DNA of 64,000 nucleotides from Rhodopirellula sp. (GCA_012728855.1 JAAYEH010000380.1:1-64000), one strand, 5' to 3'. Shown: positions 1-8,687, numbered from the stretch's first letter. Notes: a model not told the origin generated them from the sequence alone. Translations and numbers: made by a program.

Positions 1-1136
1 GCGGGGAGAACACCAGCATCCTCCACTGCCGTGTGGACGGGGCCGGTTGGCACGCGGCCGAGATGCCGGCCCGATTTCTGCGGGTCATCGGCTGCTACTT
101 TCGCAACACCGGCGCCGTGACCGTCGGCGACATGAGCCACCGCTACGAGGATCTCCACGAACTGGGCTGTGGGCAGGCGATCGTTCGCGACAATGTCTTC
201 GAGGGGATCGGCCGCTGCGGTGGTGTCGCCGTCAACCACGGCTCTTCGCAGGTCGTGATCTCCGGCAACCTCTTCATCAACTTCAACGGCCCGGCCATCA
301 CCGTTTCCAACCACACCGTGCGGCCCTCCTTGCCGTGGTTCAAGCCGGACGCGCCGCTCGACTGGGGTTCCTTCCCATCGCGAAGTGCCGTGATCAGCGG
401 CAATATCATCGACATGACCTGCGTGGGAGAGAATCCGGCGGATCGAGTAGGTGTCCGCGTCGACGCCTCCGAAGTCACCGTTGCGGACAACCAGGTCTAC
501 GTCCGCGGCCAGTGCGACCCGCGCGTGACGGGAATCAGGCTCTCGGAGCCCGCGCTGCACGTGAACGTCCACGACAATCTTATCAGCAACTGCGGCACGG
601 GCCTGGCGACCGGGCGTGCCGTTTCGCGCGTGACGCAGGTGATCGACTCTACGAGCTTCCTCGAATCCTCGCTCCCGCTCGAGTGGCGATACTCCCACCA
701 GTACCACGGCTGGCAGATCGCCTGGATCCGCGGCCAGCAGGTCGCCGGCACTTCGGTCATCGATTGCTACGACCCGGGCACGCTGGAATTCAAGCTGAAG
801 GCCCCCTTCGATCTGAAGGTCGGCGACAGCTTCGAGGTCATGCCGCCGTCGGCGAACTGGCTCATCCGCGACAACACGATCACCGGCTGCCGGCAGCCGG
901 TGATTCTCGACTCGTACGGCAGCGACACATCGCTTTTCCGAGACAACCTCATCACGCGCGGCGATGCAACAGGCGTAAAACAGGCCGTGATCGTTTCCGG
1001 CCGTTTTCAGATCATCGGCAACCATATCACAGGCTTCAACGAGCAAGGCACCACCGCGCTGGATCTGCGGCCGGACCGTTTCGGCAAACCGAACCCGAGC
1101 ATCTGCCGCGACAACATCATGGGATCGCAAGAATGA
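1..1136 (+). CDS. Right-handed beta-helix protein, 5' truncated by the window edge
   Basis: The frame is open to the first base of the window (first whole codon at base 3), so the N-terminus lies outside; about 378 residues are visible. The chain is built of short strands carrying recurring GN-x-I and DN-x-I turns (for example SGNLF, SGNII, ADNQV, HDNLI, RDNTI, RDNLI, GNHIT, RDNIM), each about 20-40 residues apart. That is the pattern of parallel beta-helix (pectate-lyase-like or NosD/CASH-type) proteins, which bind or cleave polysaccharides outside the cytoplasm. No catalytic residue can be named with confidence. A GTG at 33 is in frame, but the upstream part reads on in the same helix pattern, so it is not the start. 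The stop is at 1134-1136. Confidence 0.75.
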   Translation, partial: GENTSILHCRVDGAGWHAAEMPARFLRVIGCYFRNTGAVTVGDMSHRYEDLHELGCGQAIVRDNVFEGIGRCGGVAVNHGSSQVVISGNLFINFNGPAITVSNHTVRPSLPWFKPDAPLDWGSFPSRSAVISGNIIDMTCVGENPADRVGVRVDASEVTVADNQVYVRGQCDPRVTGIRLSEPALHVNVHDNLISNCGTGLATGRAVSRVTQVIDSTSFLESSLPLEWRYSHQYHGWQIAWIRGQQVAGTSVIDCYDPGTLEFKLKAPFDLKVGDSFEVMPPSANWLIRDNTITGCRQPVILDSYGSDTSLFRDNLITRGDATGVKQAVIVSGRFQIIGNHITGFNEQGTTALDLRPDRFGKPNPSICRDNIMGSQE

Positions 1137-1189
1137 AGGCTCGCCGCCCCCTCTGAAGAGAACGACGGCGCCCATGCCGCATAAGAGGC

Positions 1190-1280
1190 CCTAACAAAAC
1201 GGGGACTGGCTCCGAGGCAAACATTCGCAGGACGCGCAGAATAGACGTCACGGCGAGGTGCCTGTCCCCGTTTTGTTAGG
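1190..1280. repeat. Bipartite hairpin repeat, copy 1 (full)
   Basis: The outer arms CCTAACAAAACGGGGA and TCCCCGTTTTGTTAGG pair perfectly. Inside them the left arm continues CTGGCTCC and the right arm GGTGCCTG, which pair except for two T-T mismatches. The loop is about 43 bases. The copy sits 54 bases after the stop of the beta-helix gene. The same inner arms recur at 5088-5188 and 7944-8038. Confidence 0.85.
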
Positions 1281-1545
1281 ATCTCTAAGGCTATATCGCC
1301 GTTCCAGGCCCCGCCTACTTGACGTGCGTTCCGGAACCCACTACCTTCGCACAAGGCAACCACGCGTTCATCGCTTCAGTATCTGCCGTAAAACGGCAAA
1401 GCTTGACCGTGGAAAACCACCGACAATTGGAGATAAGAACATGGGTTACGGCTGGGATCATTTCCCGACAACCTCTTCTTCTCCCTTAGCATTGTTCGAG
1501 AAACAACCGTCACAATTGAAATCAACCGCTGGGCGTTCTTCCTTC

Positions 1546-1622
1546 ATCCGTGCCCCGGCCCTGCTATCCGTGCTACTCTGTGGTGGTTCTGGCTGCACGG
1601 ACGGCATAGCCGGGGCACGGAT
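1546..1622. repeat. Intergenic hairpin element of a second type
   Basis: ATCCGTGCCCCGGC at 1546 pairs perfectly with GCCGGGGCACGGAT ending at 1622, and an inner CCGTGC/GCACGG pair continues the stem after an 8-base mismatched stretch. It lies just upstream of the HEAT-repeat gene. The open frame running through it is therefore probably not coding, which matters for choosing that gene's start. Confidence 0.7.
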
Positions 1623-1647
1623 AAACGAGAAAGGCCCGGGTAGGAGG

Positions 1648-3717
1648 GTGTACAAACAAGGAGCGTGCCTGCTCGTCGTCCTCTTGGCCGTCGCCGCGTC
1701 GGCACGGGCGGATTCGGGCGGAAATGCCGCATTGGATGCCGCGTTTCAGACCTTGAACGCGTTGGAGTTGGGGCAAGACCTTGGAGCTTTCGGCTCCATC
1801 GATCGGGCGGTCACGCAATCGCACCAAGATGAACACACTCGCGCGGATCTTGAGCGACGGTTCCTCACGGTTCTCCAAGGCAGCGCAACGGATCTGGCCA
1901 AGGACTACGCCTGCCGGCAGTTGGCGATCGTCGGCTCCGATGCCTCGGCGCCCGTCCTGGCCGGGTTGCTGACGAATCCGCGTCTCTCGTACATGGCTCG
2001 CTACGCCTTGGAAGGCATCGGCGGTGCGGCGGCGACCGCGTCGCTTCGCGAGATGCTCGCCAAGACCGAGGGGCGGCAGAAGATCGGCGTGGTGATTTCC
2101 TTGGGAAGGCTTGCCGATGCCGATGCCGTCCCGCTGGTGGCAGCCTCGTTCGACAAGGGCAACAACGAACTTCGCGAGGTCATCCTGGTTGCCCTGGGAC
2201 GGATCGGCACGGCCGCGGCCGCCGAGGCCCTTGAGTCGTTGGCTGCCGGCGCGAGTGACGGACTGCAAAACGTGCTGATCGACGCCCAGCTCGATGCGGC
2301 AGAATCGCTCAGCCGACAAGGGCAGTTCGAAGCCGCTGCCGGTGTATGCCAGCGGCTCTTGTCGGCGGAATCCCAGCGGGTACGGGCGGCTGCCTTCCGC
2401 GGGCTCATTCGAGCGAAGCCTTCCGAATCACTGATCATGATCCGCGACGGCTTGGCTGCCGAAGAGCCTTGGAAGCGGGCCGTGGCGGCGGATTGCGCGG
2501 CCGCGCTCGATACACCAAAGCAGATCGATTCCATCGCCGCGGCGATTGCGGATCTGCCCGCAGCCGGCAAGATCGCGGCTCTGGTAAGCCTGAAGGGCCG
2601 CTCTCGTCCGGCGATCCGCACCGCAGCGCTGGCGGCGCTGAAACATCCGGACAGCGAGGTTTGCGTCGCCGCGCTGGATGCCTTGATTGCTTCGGCAACG
2701 GCGGAGGACGTCGCGGGATTGGCCGATTTGGCGTCCAAAACCCAAGACACCCGAGTTCGTGATGCGGCGCTCGACACGCTGCGGCTGATGCGCGCGGCCG
2801 GGACCGACGCCGCGATGATCGAGTGGATGGACAACCGCGCGGACCTCCAACCGTTTCTCGTGCGATGCGCGCTGGCGCGTCGCTGCGGTGAGTTCGTGCC
2901 TGCTTTTCTCAAGGCGGCAGAAGCGGCGAACGAGGCGACTCGGCGGGAAGCGCTGGAGGCGCTGGCGATCATGGCGACGGAGAAGGATGCCGAAGCGCTG
3001 GTCCGGCTTCTCTGCAAGGCATCGGCAGGCGACGAGCGCGAAGCGGCCGGTCGCGCCGTGTGGATGAGTTGCCTGCAGATCGCCGATCCGGCCGAGCGGG
3101 CCGCGCCGTTGCTGGTGGCGATGGAGAAGGCCGACGCGGCGGCTCAGTGCGCCCTGCTCCCGGCGCTCGCGCGGGTCGGCGGCGAGAAAGCGCTCGCCGC
3201 GGTCCGTTCGGCCATGAAAAGCGCCGATCCGACCGTTCGCGACGCGGGCTACCGGGCGCTGGCCAACTGGCCCGACGCCACGGTGGCGGACCAATTGCTC
3301 GACATCGCCAAGACGAGCGACGTGGAATCGTACCGGGTCTGGTCACTGCGAGCCTACGCCCGCGTGGTGGCATTGCCCGGGGATCGACCGCCGCAAAAGA
3401 CGTTCGAGATGCTCGACGACGCCATGAAGCTGGCGTCGCGTCCTGAAGACAAGGAGCTGATCCTTTCGCGGCTGGCGGCGGTCCGCGTGCCGGATGCGCT
3501 GGCAAGACTGCTGGGCTACGTGGACGATGCGGCGCTAAGAGGGGCGGCCGTTCCCGCTGTGTTTGAGGTGGCGAAAGGACTCAGCCAGTCGCATCCCGAA
3601 CAGGCGCGCGCTGCCCTAGAGAAGATCGCGCCGCTGGCGACGGACCCGGCGCTGCTGCAACAGATTCCCAAAGTGCTCCGCGACATTGAATCGCGCAAAA
3701 AAGGCGAGAAGCCGTAG
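1648..3717 (+). CDS. Secreted HEAT-repeat protein
   Basis: About 689 residues with a cleavable signal peptide (LLVVLLAVAASARA, then D) followed by alpha-helical HEAT or PBS-lyase-type repeats for almost the whole length. Recurring blocks are of the form VRDAALDTL, IRTAALAAL, VRDAGYRAL. HEAT solenoids bind partner proteins, so the role here is unknown. The frame is open further upstream: an ATG at 1441 has a good GGAG site, but that extension runs through the hairpin element at 1546-1622 and looks non-coding. The GTG at 1648 directly precedes the signal peptide, although AGGAGG abuts it. Nine bases separate it from the next gene, so it probably heads an operon with the oxidoreductase and ThuA-like protein. 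The start is uncertain; the fold is clear. Confidence 0.75.
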   Translation: MYKQGACLLVVLLAVAASARADSGGNAALDAAFQTLNALELGQDLGAFGSIDRAVTQSHQDEHTRADLERRFLTVLQGSATDLAKDYACRQLAIVGSDASAPVLAGLLTNPRLSYMARYALEGIGGAAATASLREMLAKTEGRQKIGVVISLGRLADADAVPLVAASFDKGNNELREVILVALGRIGTAAAAEALESLAAGASDGLQNVLIDAQLDAAESLSRQGQFEAAAGVCQRLLSAESQRVRAAAFRGLIRAKPSESLIMIRDGLAAEEPWKRAVAADCAAALDTPKQIDSIAAAIADLPAAGKIAALVSLKGRSRPAIRTAALAALKHPDSEVCVAALDALIASATAEDVAGLADLASKTQDTRVRDAALDTLRLMRAAGTDAAMIEWMDNRADLQPFLVRCALARRCGEFVPAFLKAAEAANEATRREALEALAIMATEKDAEALVRLLCKASAGDEREAAGRAVWMSCLQIADPAERAAPLLVAMEKADAAAQCALLPALARVGGEKALAAVRSAMKSADPTVRDAGYRALANWPDATVADQLLDIAKTSDVESYRVWSLRAYARVVALPGDRPPQKTFEMLDDAMKLASRPEDKELILSRLAAVRVPDALARLLGYVDDAALRGAAVPAVFEVAKGLSQSHPEQARAALEKIAPLATDPALLQQIPKVLRDIESRKKGEKP

Positions 3718-3726
3718 GAGAAAGCC

Positions 3727-5088
3727 ATGACCAGCAAACAACCCCGCAAGCTCCGCCTCACGCGTCGCCAGATGCTCCTGCGAACTGCCGCCGCGGCCGG
3801 ATCGCTTGCCGCCCCGCTGGTGATCCGTCCGGCGGCGCTGGGCATGAACGGTACGACGGCGCCCAGTGAGCGGATTACCGTCGGGTCCATCGGCGTCGGC
3901 ATGATGGGCCGGGGGCATTTCCGCATCGCCGCGGGATATCCGGATGTGCAACTGCTGGCTCTGGCCGATGTCGACCCGTGGCGCCGCGACCACTCGACCC
4001 AGGTGCTCCAGGAGGTCTACGGCGCCCAGCAGCCGAGCGGCCGCTTCCACGGCTTCAAGGCGTACAGCGATTTCCGCGAATTGCTCGACCGCGACGACAT
4101 CGACGCCGTGATTATCGCCACCGGCGAGCGGTGGCACCCGGCGATTGCGGTGCGGGCCGCCAAGGCCGGCAAAGACATCTACTGTGAAAAGCCGATCTCG
4201 CTGACCATCCGGCAGGCGCGGACGATGGCCGAAACGGTGCGGCGGCACAACCGCGTCTTCCAGACCGGCCTGCAGCAACGCAACAGCGCCGAGTATCTCA
4301 AGGCGTTTGAGATGGTGGACGCCGGCCGCATCGGCGACGTGAAGCTGGCCTATGTGTCGGCGAGCGGGGTGAGTCAATATCTCAACCTGCCTGCCGAACC
4401 GATCCCCGACGGACTCGACTGGGAGATGTGGCTCGGCCCCTGTCCCTGGCACCCCTACAACTACCGCTATCACCACAGCGGCCCCCCGAAGAACGTGGTT
4501 CCCTGGAGCTGCAACCGGGCTTTCGGCGCCGGAGGATTTACTTCGGGGCTGGTTCACAACCTCGACTCGGCGCATGCGGGGCTCCGCAAGGATGGCGACG
4601 GTCCGGTCGAGATCACACCGGCCGGCATCAATGGTGAGCCGTCGCTCACATTCCGCTATGCCGACGGCACGCGGATTGTCTGTGCCACGAGGTTGGAGGA
4701 GGGCAAGCATGTCGTCCCAGAAGGCTGGGACGTGAAGACGCCGATCGCCAATTTCGGCGTTCTCTTTGTCGGCGACCGCGGGTGGATCCACGTCGAACGG
4801 TTCGGGCTGCTACGCTGCTATCCCGCGAATCTATTGGACGAAGAGCCCCCCAAGCTTCACAGCGTGGAAGCGAACCATCGCGATTGGCTCGACTGCATCC
4901 GCACCCGCCGCCGCCCGCGGGCGGACGTGGAGATCGGCGCGTGCTCGACCATTCTTTCCCACTTGGGCTGCATCGCCCTGTGGACCGGCAGGGCGCTGGC
5001 TTGGGATCCCGTCAAGGAAGAGTTTTTGAACGACCGCGAGGCAAACTCGTTGCGAGCCCGGGCAAGCCGCGAGCCGTGGAATGTGTGA
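3727..5088 (+). CDS. Gfo/Idh/MocA family oxidoreductase with Tat signal
   Basis: 453 residues. The N-terminus carries a twin-arginine signal (LTRRQMLL, residues 11-18) and a hydrophobic Ala-rich stretch, so the folded, cofactor-loaded enzyme is exported. The Rossmann motif GVGMMG (56-61) binds NAD(P), and CEKPIS around residues 153-158 holds the family's conserved Glu-Lys-Pro, whose lysine is part of the active site. The C-terminal half is the usual alpha/beta substrate domain. Members oxidise or epimerise sugars and inositols; the substrate cannot be read here. A good Shine-Dalgarno (AGGAG) lies 8 bases before the ATG. It sits between a HEAT protein and a ThuA-like protein, a combination frequent in planctomycetes and suggestive of periplasmic keto-sugar chemistry. 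Confidence 0.9.
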   Translation: MTSKQPRKLRLTRRQMLLRTAAAAGSLAAPLVIRPAALGMNGTTAPSERITVGSIGVGMMGRGHFRIAAGYPDVQLLALADVDPWRRDHSTQVLQEVYGAQQPSGRFHGFKAYSDFRELLDRDDIDAVIIATGERWHPAIAVRAAKAGKDIYCEKPISLTIRQARTMAETVRRHNRVFQTGLQQRNSAEYLKAFEMVDAGRIGDVKLAYVSASGVSQYLNLPAEPIPDGLDWEMWLGPCPWHPYNYRYHHSGPPKNVVPWSCNRAFGAGGFTSGLVHNLDSAHAGLRKDGDGPVEITPAGINGEPSLTFRYADGTRIVCATRLEEGKHVVPEGWDVKTPIANFGVLFVGDRGWIHVERFGLLRCYPANLLDEEPPKLHSVEANHRDWLDCIRTRRRPRADVEIGACSTILSHLGCIALWTGRALAWDPVKEEFLNDREANSLRARASREPWNV

Positions 5089-5188
5089 GAGGCTGTCCGG
5101 AAACGGGGACTGGCTCCCGGATGTTGTGTTTTCGTTCGTATACTTGCACAAAATGCAGGGTGCCTGTCCCCGTTTCCGGGCAGCCTCT
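5088..5188. repeat. Bipartite hairpin repeat, copy 2 (full)
   Basis: It begins on the last base of the oxidoreductase stop codon. The outer arms AGAGGCTGTCCGGAAAC and GTTTCCGGGCAGCCTCT pair with one T/C difference (a G-U pair in RNA). The inner arms GGGGACTGGCTCC and TGCCTGTCCCC pair with the two conserved T-T mismatches. Confidence 0.85.
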
Positions 5189-5214
5189 GACAACGCAGAC
5201 ACCGGAGGAATCGC

Positions 5215-6111
5215 ATGAACCGCTGTATCGCCTGGCTATGCGTCGTCGCTTGCGCGACGGCCGCCGCGGCCCAGGGCCCCCGCGGCGAGCTTTCGCCCGA
5301 CGCCAAAGCCAAGATTGAAGCCGTGTTGCCCGCCAAGGCGCCTGCCGCCGCCGAAAAACCCCGCAAACTGCTCATCTACGACGGCAATGTCGATTACGGC
5401 GGCCACGGTTCGATTCCCTATGCGAACTACGCTTTCATGCGGATGGGCGAAAAGACGGGGGCGTTCACGGCCGAGGTCTCCCGCGATCCGCCCGTATTCC
5501 AGAAAGACCACCTCTCGCAATTCGACGCGGTCTGCTTCAACAACACCGTCGGCAATCTATTCACCGACCCCGGTCTGCGGCAGAACCTGCTCGATTTTGT
5601 TCTCAGCGGCGGCGGGCTTCTCGGCATCCACGGCACGACCGCAGCCTTCACCGATTTCCGGCACGGGGGCCGGGAAACATGGCCGGAGTTCGGGCGGATG
5701 CTGGGCGCGCGGGGCACGGCGCATCTGGCCCCGGACGAACGGGTTTTCATCAAGCTCGACTCCCCGGACCACCCGCTCAACCGGCCGTTCGGCGGAAAAG
5801 GGTTTGAATACGTCGGCGAGTTCTTTCGAGTCCGCGATCCCTACAGCCGCGACCGGGTTCATGTCCTTTTCAGCATCGATACGGCCAAAACGGAGCTTCC
5901 GCCCAAGGGCAGCAAGCCCGGCATCGAGCGGGAAGACGACGACTACGCCCTGGCCTGGACGCGCAGCCACGGCCGAGGACGGGTCGTCTATTCGACGATC
6001 GGCCACCACCCGGCCGACTTCATGAACCCGACAATCCTCCAGTTTTATCTTGGCGCCATTCAGTTTGTCATGGGCGACCTCGACGGCACGACGACTCCCG
6101 GCAACCGGTAA
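5215..6111 (+). CDS. Secreted ThuA-domain protein (glutamine-amidotransferase-like fold)
   Basis: 298 residues with a signal peptide (CIAWLCVVACATAAAA). From about residue 45 it reads as a ThuA domain: KLLIYDGN opening strand, a 'FDAVCFNNTVG' block, then FVLSGGGLLGIHGTT, the segment that corresponds to the nucleophile-elbow region of class I amidotransferase-like folds. As usual in ThuA proteins no catalytic Cys is present there. Later blocks are HPLNRPFG and GRVVYSTIGHHPADF. ThuA proteins are linked to disaccharide (trehalose) use in rhizobia and are very abundant in planctomycetes beside Gfo/Idh/MocA enzymes, which fits the upstream neighbour. GGAGG lies 6-7 bases before the ATG. Confidence 0.85.
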   Translation: MNRCIAWLCVVACATAAAAQGPRGELSPDAKAKIEAVLPAKAPAAAEKPRKLLIYDGNVDYGGHGSIPYANYAFMRMGEKTGAFTAEVSRDPPVFQKDHLSQFDAVCFNNTVGNLFTDPGLRQNLLDFVLSGGGLLGIHGTTAAFTDFRHGGRETWPEFGRMLGARGTAHLAPDERVFIKLDSPDHPLNRPFGGKGFEYVGEFFRVRDPYSRDRVHVLFSIDTAKTELPPKGSKPGIEREDDDYALAWTRSHGRGRVVYSTIGHHPADFMNPTILQFYLGAIQFVMGDLDGTTTPGNR

Positions 6112-6138
6112 ATGCGACACTCATTCTATCGCCGATGC

Positions 6139-6936
6139 TTACTCGTTCTCCCGGGACCGAAAAGCTTCCAAACGTTCGCGGAGCCAGGGGACATCGGCCT
6201 CGTGGAGCGGCGGGCGGAGCGGCTTGGTGTAGTCCAACGACAGGTCGTAGCGGGCGCGATCATAAACGGTCGTAAAGACGGCCTGAAGATCCAGAGGTAC
6301 ATCGGGGTCTTCCGTCCGGAGCGGTATGGGAATTGTCGGCAGCGGATCTCGCAATGTCCAGGCATACACCTCCCCGCGCGGCCGACGGTAGCGACGGCTG
6401 ACGATGGCATAGTAATCCGCGGATGGCAGCGGAGTCCTGGTCGGCAATCGTTCGCCGCCGCGCAAAAGGTCAATTTCCACCAGATGCGTTTGGCTTCGGA
6501 GCACTTCCTCTCGCTTCTGGAGGTACTCGCGCCGCCCGTCGCTTCCACGGTGTTTGTTTGAAGGCGAAAGCAACTCCAGGACCGTCACAACTTCCCATGT
6601 CTCTCGCGCGCGGATCACCAGGTACGTCTCGCGTTTCTCCTCGGGGATTGGCAGGAGGCATTCCGTGGCCGAGATCGTCGCCACAACGTTTTCCTCGCGC
6701 GGCGTTGCACCGCTCCCGCTGTTCTCCGCCAACAGCAACGCAACGTCGGCGCGCCCGATCCCGTCGTCGACGCCATCTGCATGTTCGAAGTAGACGCGAC
6801 GTTCGACGCGCACCACGTATCGCGGCTCAACACGCGGCGAAAGCGCCTCGCGAATCACGGTGTTGTAGGTCGTGTGAAAATCCTCCCACTCCTCTATTTC
6901 AAGGAATGGATCCATGCCGGGCAGCGGGCTGGACAT
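6139..6936 (-). CDS. DUF4058 family protein
   Basis: 265 residues. The family signature MSSPLPGMDPFLE followed by W-x-DFH at the N-terminus is diagnostic of DUF4058, a family of unknown function common in cyanobacteria and planctomycetes. A second conserved block, VTVLELLSPSNKHRG with a following R-x-x-Y-x-x-K-R, resembles the E...S-x-x-N-K pattern of restriction-like nuclease folds; that reading is inference. The frame extends 30 codons upstream, but the ATG at 6936 matches the family start and has GGGAG 9 bases before it. The gene is transcribed away from the LRR gene. Confidence 0.88.
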   Translation of the reverse strand: MSSPLPGMDPFLEIEEWEDFHTTYNTVIREALSPRVEPRYVVRVERRVYFEHADGVDDGIGRADVALLLAENSGSGATPREENVVATISATECLLPIPEEKRETYLVIRARETWEVVTVLELLSPSNKHRGSDGRREYLQKREEVLRSQTHLVEIDLLRGGERLPTRTPLPSADYYAIVSRRYRRPRGEVYAWTLRDPLPTIPIPLRTEDPDVPLDLQAVFTTVYDRARYDLSLDYTKPLRPPLHEADVPWLRERLEAFRSRENE

Positions 6937-7067
6937 CGCGGTTTCTCCCACGGGGTAGGCGAAGGTACTCTCGCTATTATCGCCCCGGGCGACGATTTCC
7001 ACAATGGAGCCAATTCTCTCTGTCATGCCATTTTTCCGCCCGAAGAAGAACTTCGGCAGAAAGAGTA

Positions 7068-7096
7068 TTGACAGAAAAATGGTGTTGGCTTGAAAT
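7068..7096 (+). promoter_or_regulatory. Probable sigma70-type promoter for the LRR gene
   Basis: TTGACA at 7068-7073, a 17-base spacer, then the weak -10 TGAAAT at 7091-7096. It lies about 65 bases before the ATG at 7160, in the divergent interval between DUF4058 and the LRR gene. Confidence 0.4.
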
Positions 7097-7159
7097 CAGC
7101 AAGCCGCGAAGATTAGAATGGGATCGCAAACTGACCCAGCCACAAATGTGGGGAGAGCC

Positions 7160-7942
7160 ATGAAAATTCCAGCCTACCTGTTTGTGATCGTCGTCGCGGC
7201 GCGTCTCCTCGACGGCGCGTTGTGCTCGATCGCCGTAACCGCGGAGACGGCGATTTCTCCGCAAACCACTCCGTCCGACGACGCCGGCGCCGTTACGGCT
7301 CTGGAAGCCCTTTCGGCCCGGCTGGTCAAGGACTACCGGGGTGTGGTCCGCAGCGTCGAGATGAGCGGGCCGGAGATCACCGATGCCGCGATGGTGCATC
7401 TGAAAGGGCTGCCCAACCTGGAGTGGATCAGGATTATGGACTGCTCGGTCGGCGATCAAGGGCTTGCCAACCTGGCGGGAATAACCGGGTTGCGGCGAGT
7501 TTACTTGCGCGGTGTGGCCGTCAGCGACGAAGGGCTCGCCCATCTGACGCCGCTCGAAGGCTTGGAAGCGCTGGCCCTGGAAGAGACTCGCGTTACCGGC
7601 GCGGGACTGAAACACCTCAAGGACATGCATGATCTGCGGGTGGTGAACCTGGGCGGCTGCCAGCTCAACGACGCCGCTCTGGTCCACCTGCAGCCGCTGA
7701 AGAGCCTGGAGACGCTGGCCCTGCAGAACGCCCACATCAGCGGCGACAGCCTTTCGCACCTCTCCGGACTCGGCGAGCTTCGCGTGCTGAATTTGAACGA
7801 CTGCGAGGTAACCGCCGACTCGCTGGAGCACCTACGCCCGCTGGCCAACCTGCGGATTCTGCGGTTGAAGATGTGCCCCGTTACGGAGGAAGAAGCGAAG
7901 CACTTCAAGCAACAGATGCCGGGGTTGGCGGTCTTCCGCTAA
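7160..7942 (+). CDS. Secreted leucine-rich repeat protein
   Basis: 260 residues: a signal peptide (YLFVIVVAARLLDGALCSIA), then about seven 24-residue leucine-rich repeats of the type L-x-x-L-x-x-L-x-L-x-x-x-x-V/I-T/S-D/G-x-x-L-x-x-L. This is the short RI-like or cysteine-free LRR form frequent in planctomycetes. The repeats run to the C-terminus. LRR solenoids bind proteins; no enzymatic domain is present, and the partner is unknown. The ATG at 7160 has GGGGAG 4-9 bases upstream; an in-frame ATG at 7118 has no such site. The stop is followed at once by a bipartite hairpin repeat. Confidence 0.8.
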   Translation: MKIPAYLFVIVVAARLLDGALCSIAVTAETAISPQTTPSDDAGAVTALEALSARLVKDYRGVVRSVEMSGPEITDAAMVHLKGLPNLEWIRIMDCSVGDQGLANLAGITGLRRVYLRGVAVSDEGLAHLTPLEGLEALALEETRVTGAGLKHLKDMHDLRVVNLGGCQLNDAALVHLQPLKSLETLALQNAHISGDSLSHLSGLGELRVLNLNDCEVTADSLEHLRPLANLRILRLKMCPVTEEEAKHFKQQMPGLAVFR

Positions 7943-7943
7943 A

Positions 7944-8038
7944 AGCCTATCCCAAAACCGTCGGGGACTGGCTCATTTTGCGGAGTCTTCGGAGCAAAAT
8001 GTGCCTGTCCCCTTCTCCTCGAGGTTTTGGGATAGGCT
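7944..8038. repeat. Bipartite hairpin repeat, copy 3 (full)
   Basis: It starts one base after the LRR gene stop. The outer arms AGCCTATCCCAAAACC and GGTTTTGGGATAGGCT are perfect. The inner arms GGGGACTGGCTCATTTTGC and GCAAAATGTGCCTGTCCCC match except for two T-T mismatches at the same positions as in copies 1 and 2. The loop-side ATTTTGC/GCAAAAT pair is unique to this copy, showing that the loop-proximal stem also varies in a paired way. Confidence 0.88.
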
Positions 8039-8084
8039 CTAAGGCAACCGGCGTTCGATCCACGGTTTTATGAAAGGTATTCTC

Positions 8085-8687
8085 ATGCGACGATATTTGT
8101 GCCTTGCACTTGTGGCGACAAGTCTCCTCTGGGCCGCGGCAGCGGTGGCGGAAGAAAATGCCGCCGTATCCAAGGAAAGCGCCAAGCCGGTGCGGGGGCC
8201 GGATTGCGTTTACGTGGGCACCCCTTACGACGTTATCGATAAGATGCTCGACCTGGCGGCGATTGGCAAGGACGACGTCGTGTATGACCTCGGCTGCGGC
8301 GACGGCCGCATCGTGGTGGCCGCCGCCCGGCGTTTCGGCTGCCACGGCGTGGGCTACGATATCGACCCACAGCGGATCAAAGAAGCGTTGGCAAACATCG
8401 ACAAGAACCGCGTCGAGGATCTCGTCGAGGTCAAGCAGGAGGACATCTTCACGCTCGATTTGAGCCAGACCGACGCCGTTCTGCTCTACCTTCTGCCGAG
8501 CATGAACAAGCGGCTCATTCCGCAACTCATGAAGCTCAAGCCCGGCTCGCGGATCGTTGCCCACAACTACGACATCGAAGGGATCGTCCGCGACCGGTCG
8601 GTGACGTTCCGCTCTCTGGAGGACGGCGTGAACCACTACCTCTTCGTTTACACCGCGCCGTTGGAGAAAGAATCGACCAAACCCTAG
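8085..8687 (+). CDS. Class I SAM-dependent methyltransferase with signal peptide
   Basis: 200 residues. After a clear signal peptide (CLALVATSLLWAAAAVA) comes VYVGTPYDVIDKMLDLA and then DVVYDLGCGDGRIVVAAAR, the SAM-binding glycine loop (motif I), with GYDIDP as the acidic motif II. It ends soon after the methyltransferase core, so it has no obvious substrate domain. Substrate unknown. An exported SAM-dependent enzyme is odd because SAM is cytosolic, yet signal-bearing small methyltransferases of this type occur in planctomycetes. The ATG at 8085 has AAAGG 7-8 bases before it; an in-frame ATG at 8070 is an alternative that adds MKGIL. Confidence 0.82.
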   Translation: MRRYLCLALVATSLLWAAAAVAEENAAVSKESAKPVRGPDCVYVGTPYDVIDKMLDLAAIGKDDVVYDLGCGDGRIVVAAARRFGCHGVGYDIDPQRIKEALANIDKNRVEDLVEVKQEDIFTLDLSQTDAVLLYLLPSMNKRLIPQLMKLKPGSRIVAHNYDIEGIVRDRSVTFRSLEDGVNHYLFVYTAPLEKESTKP

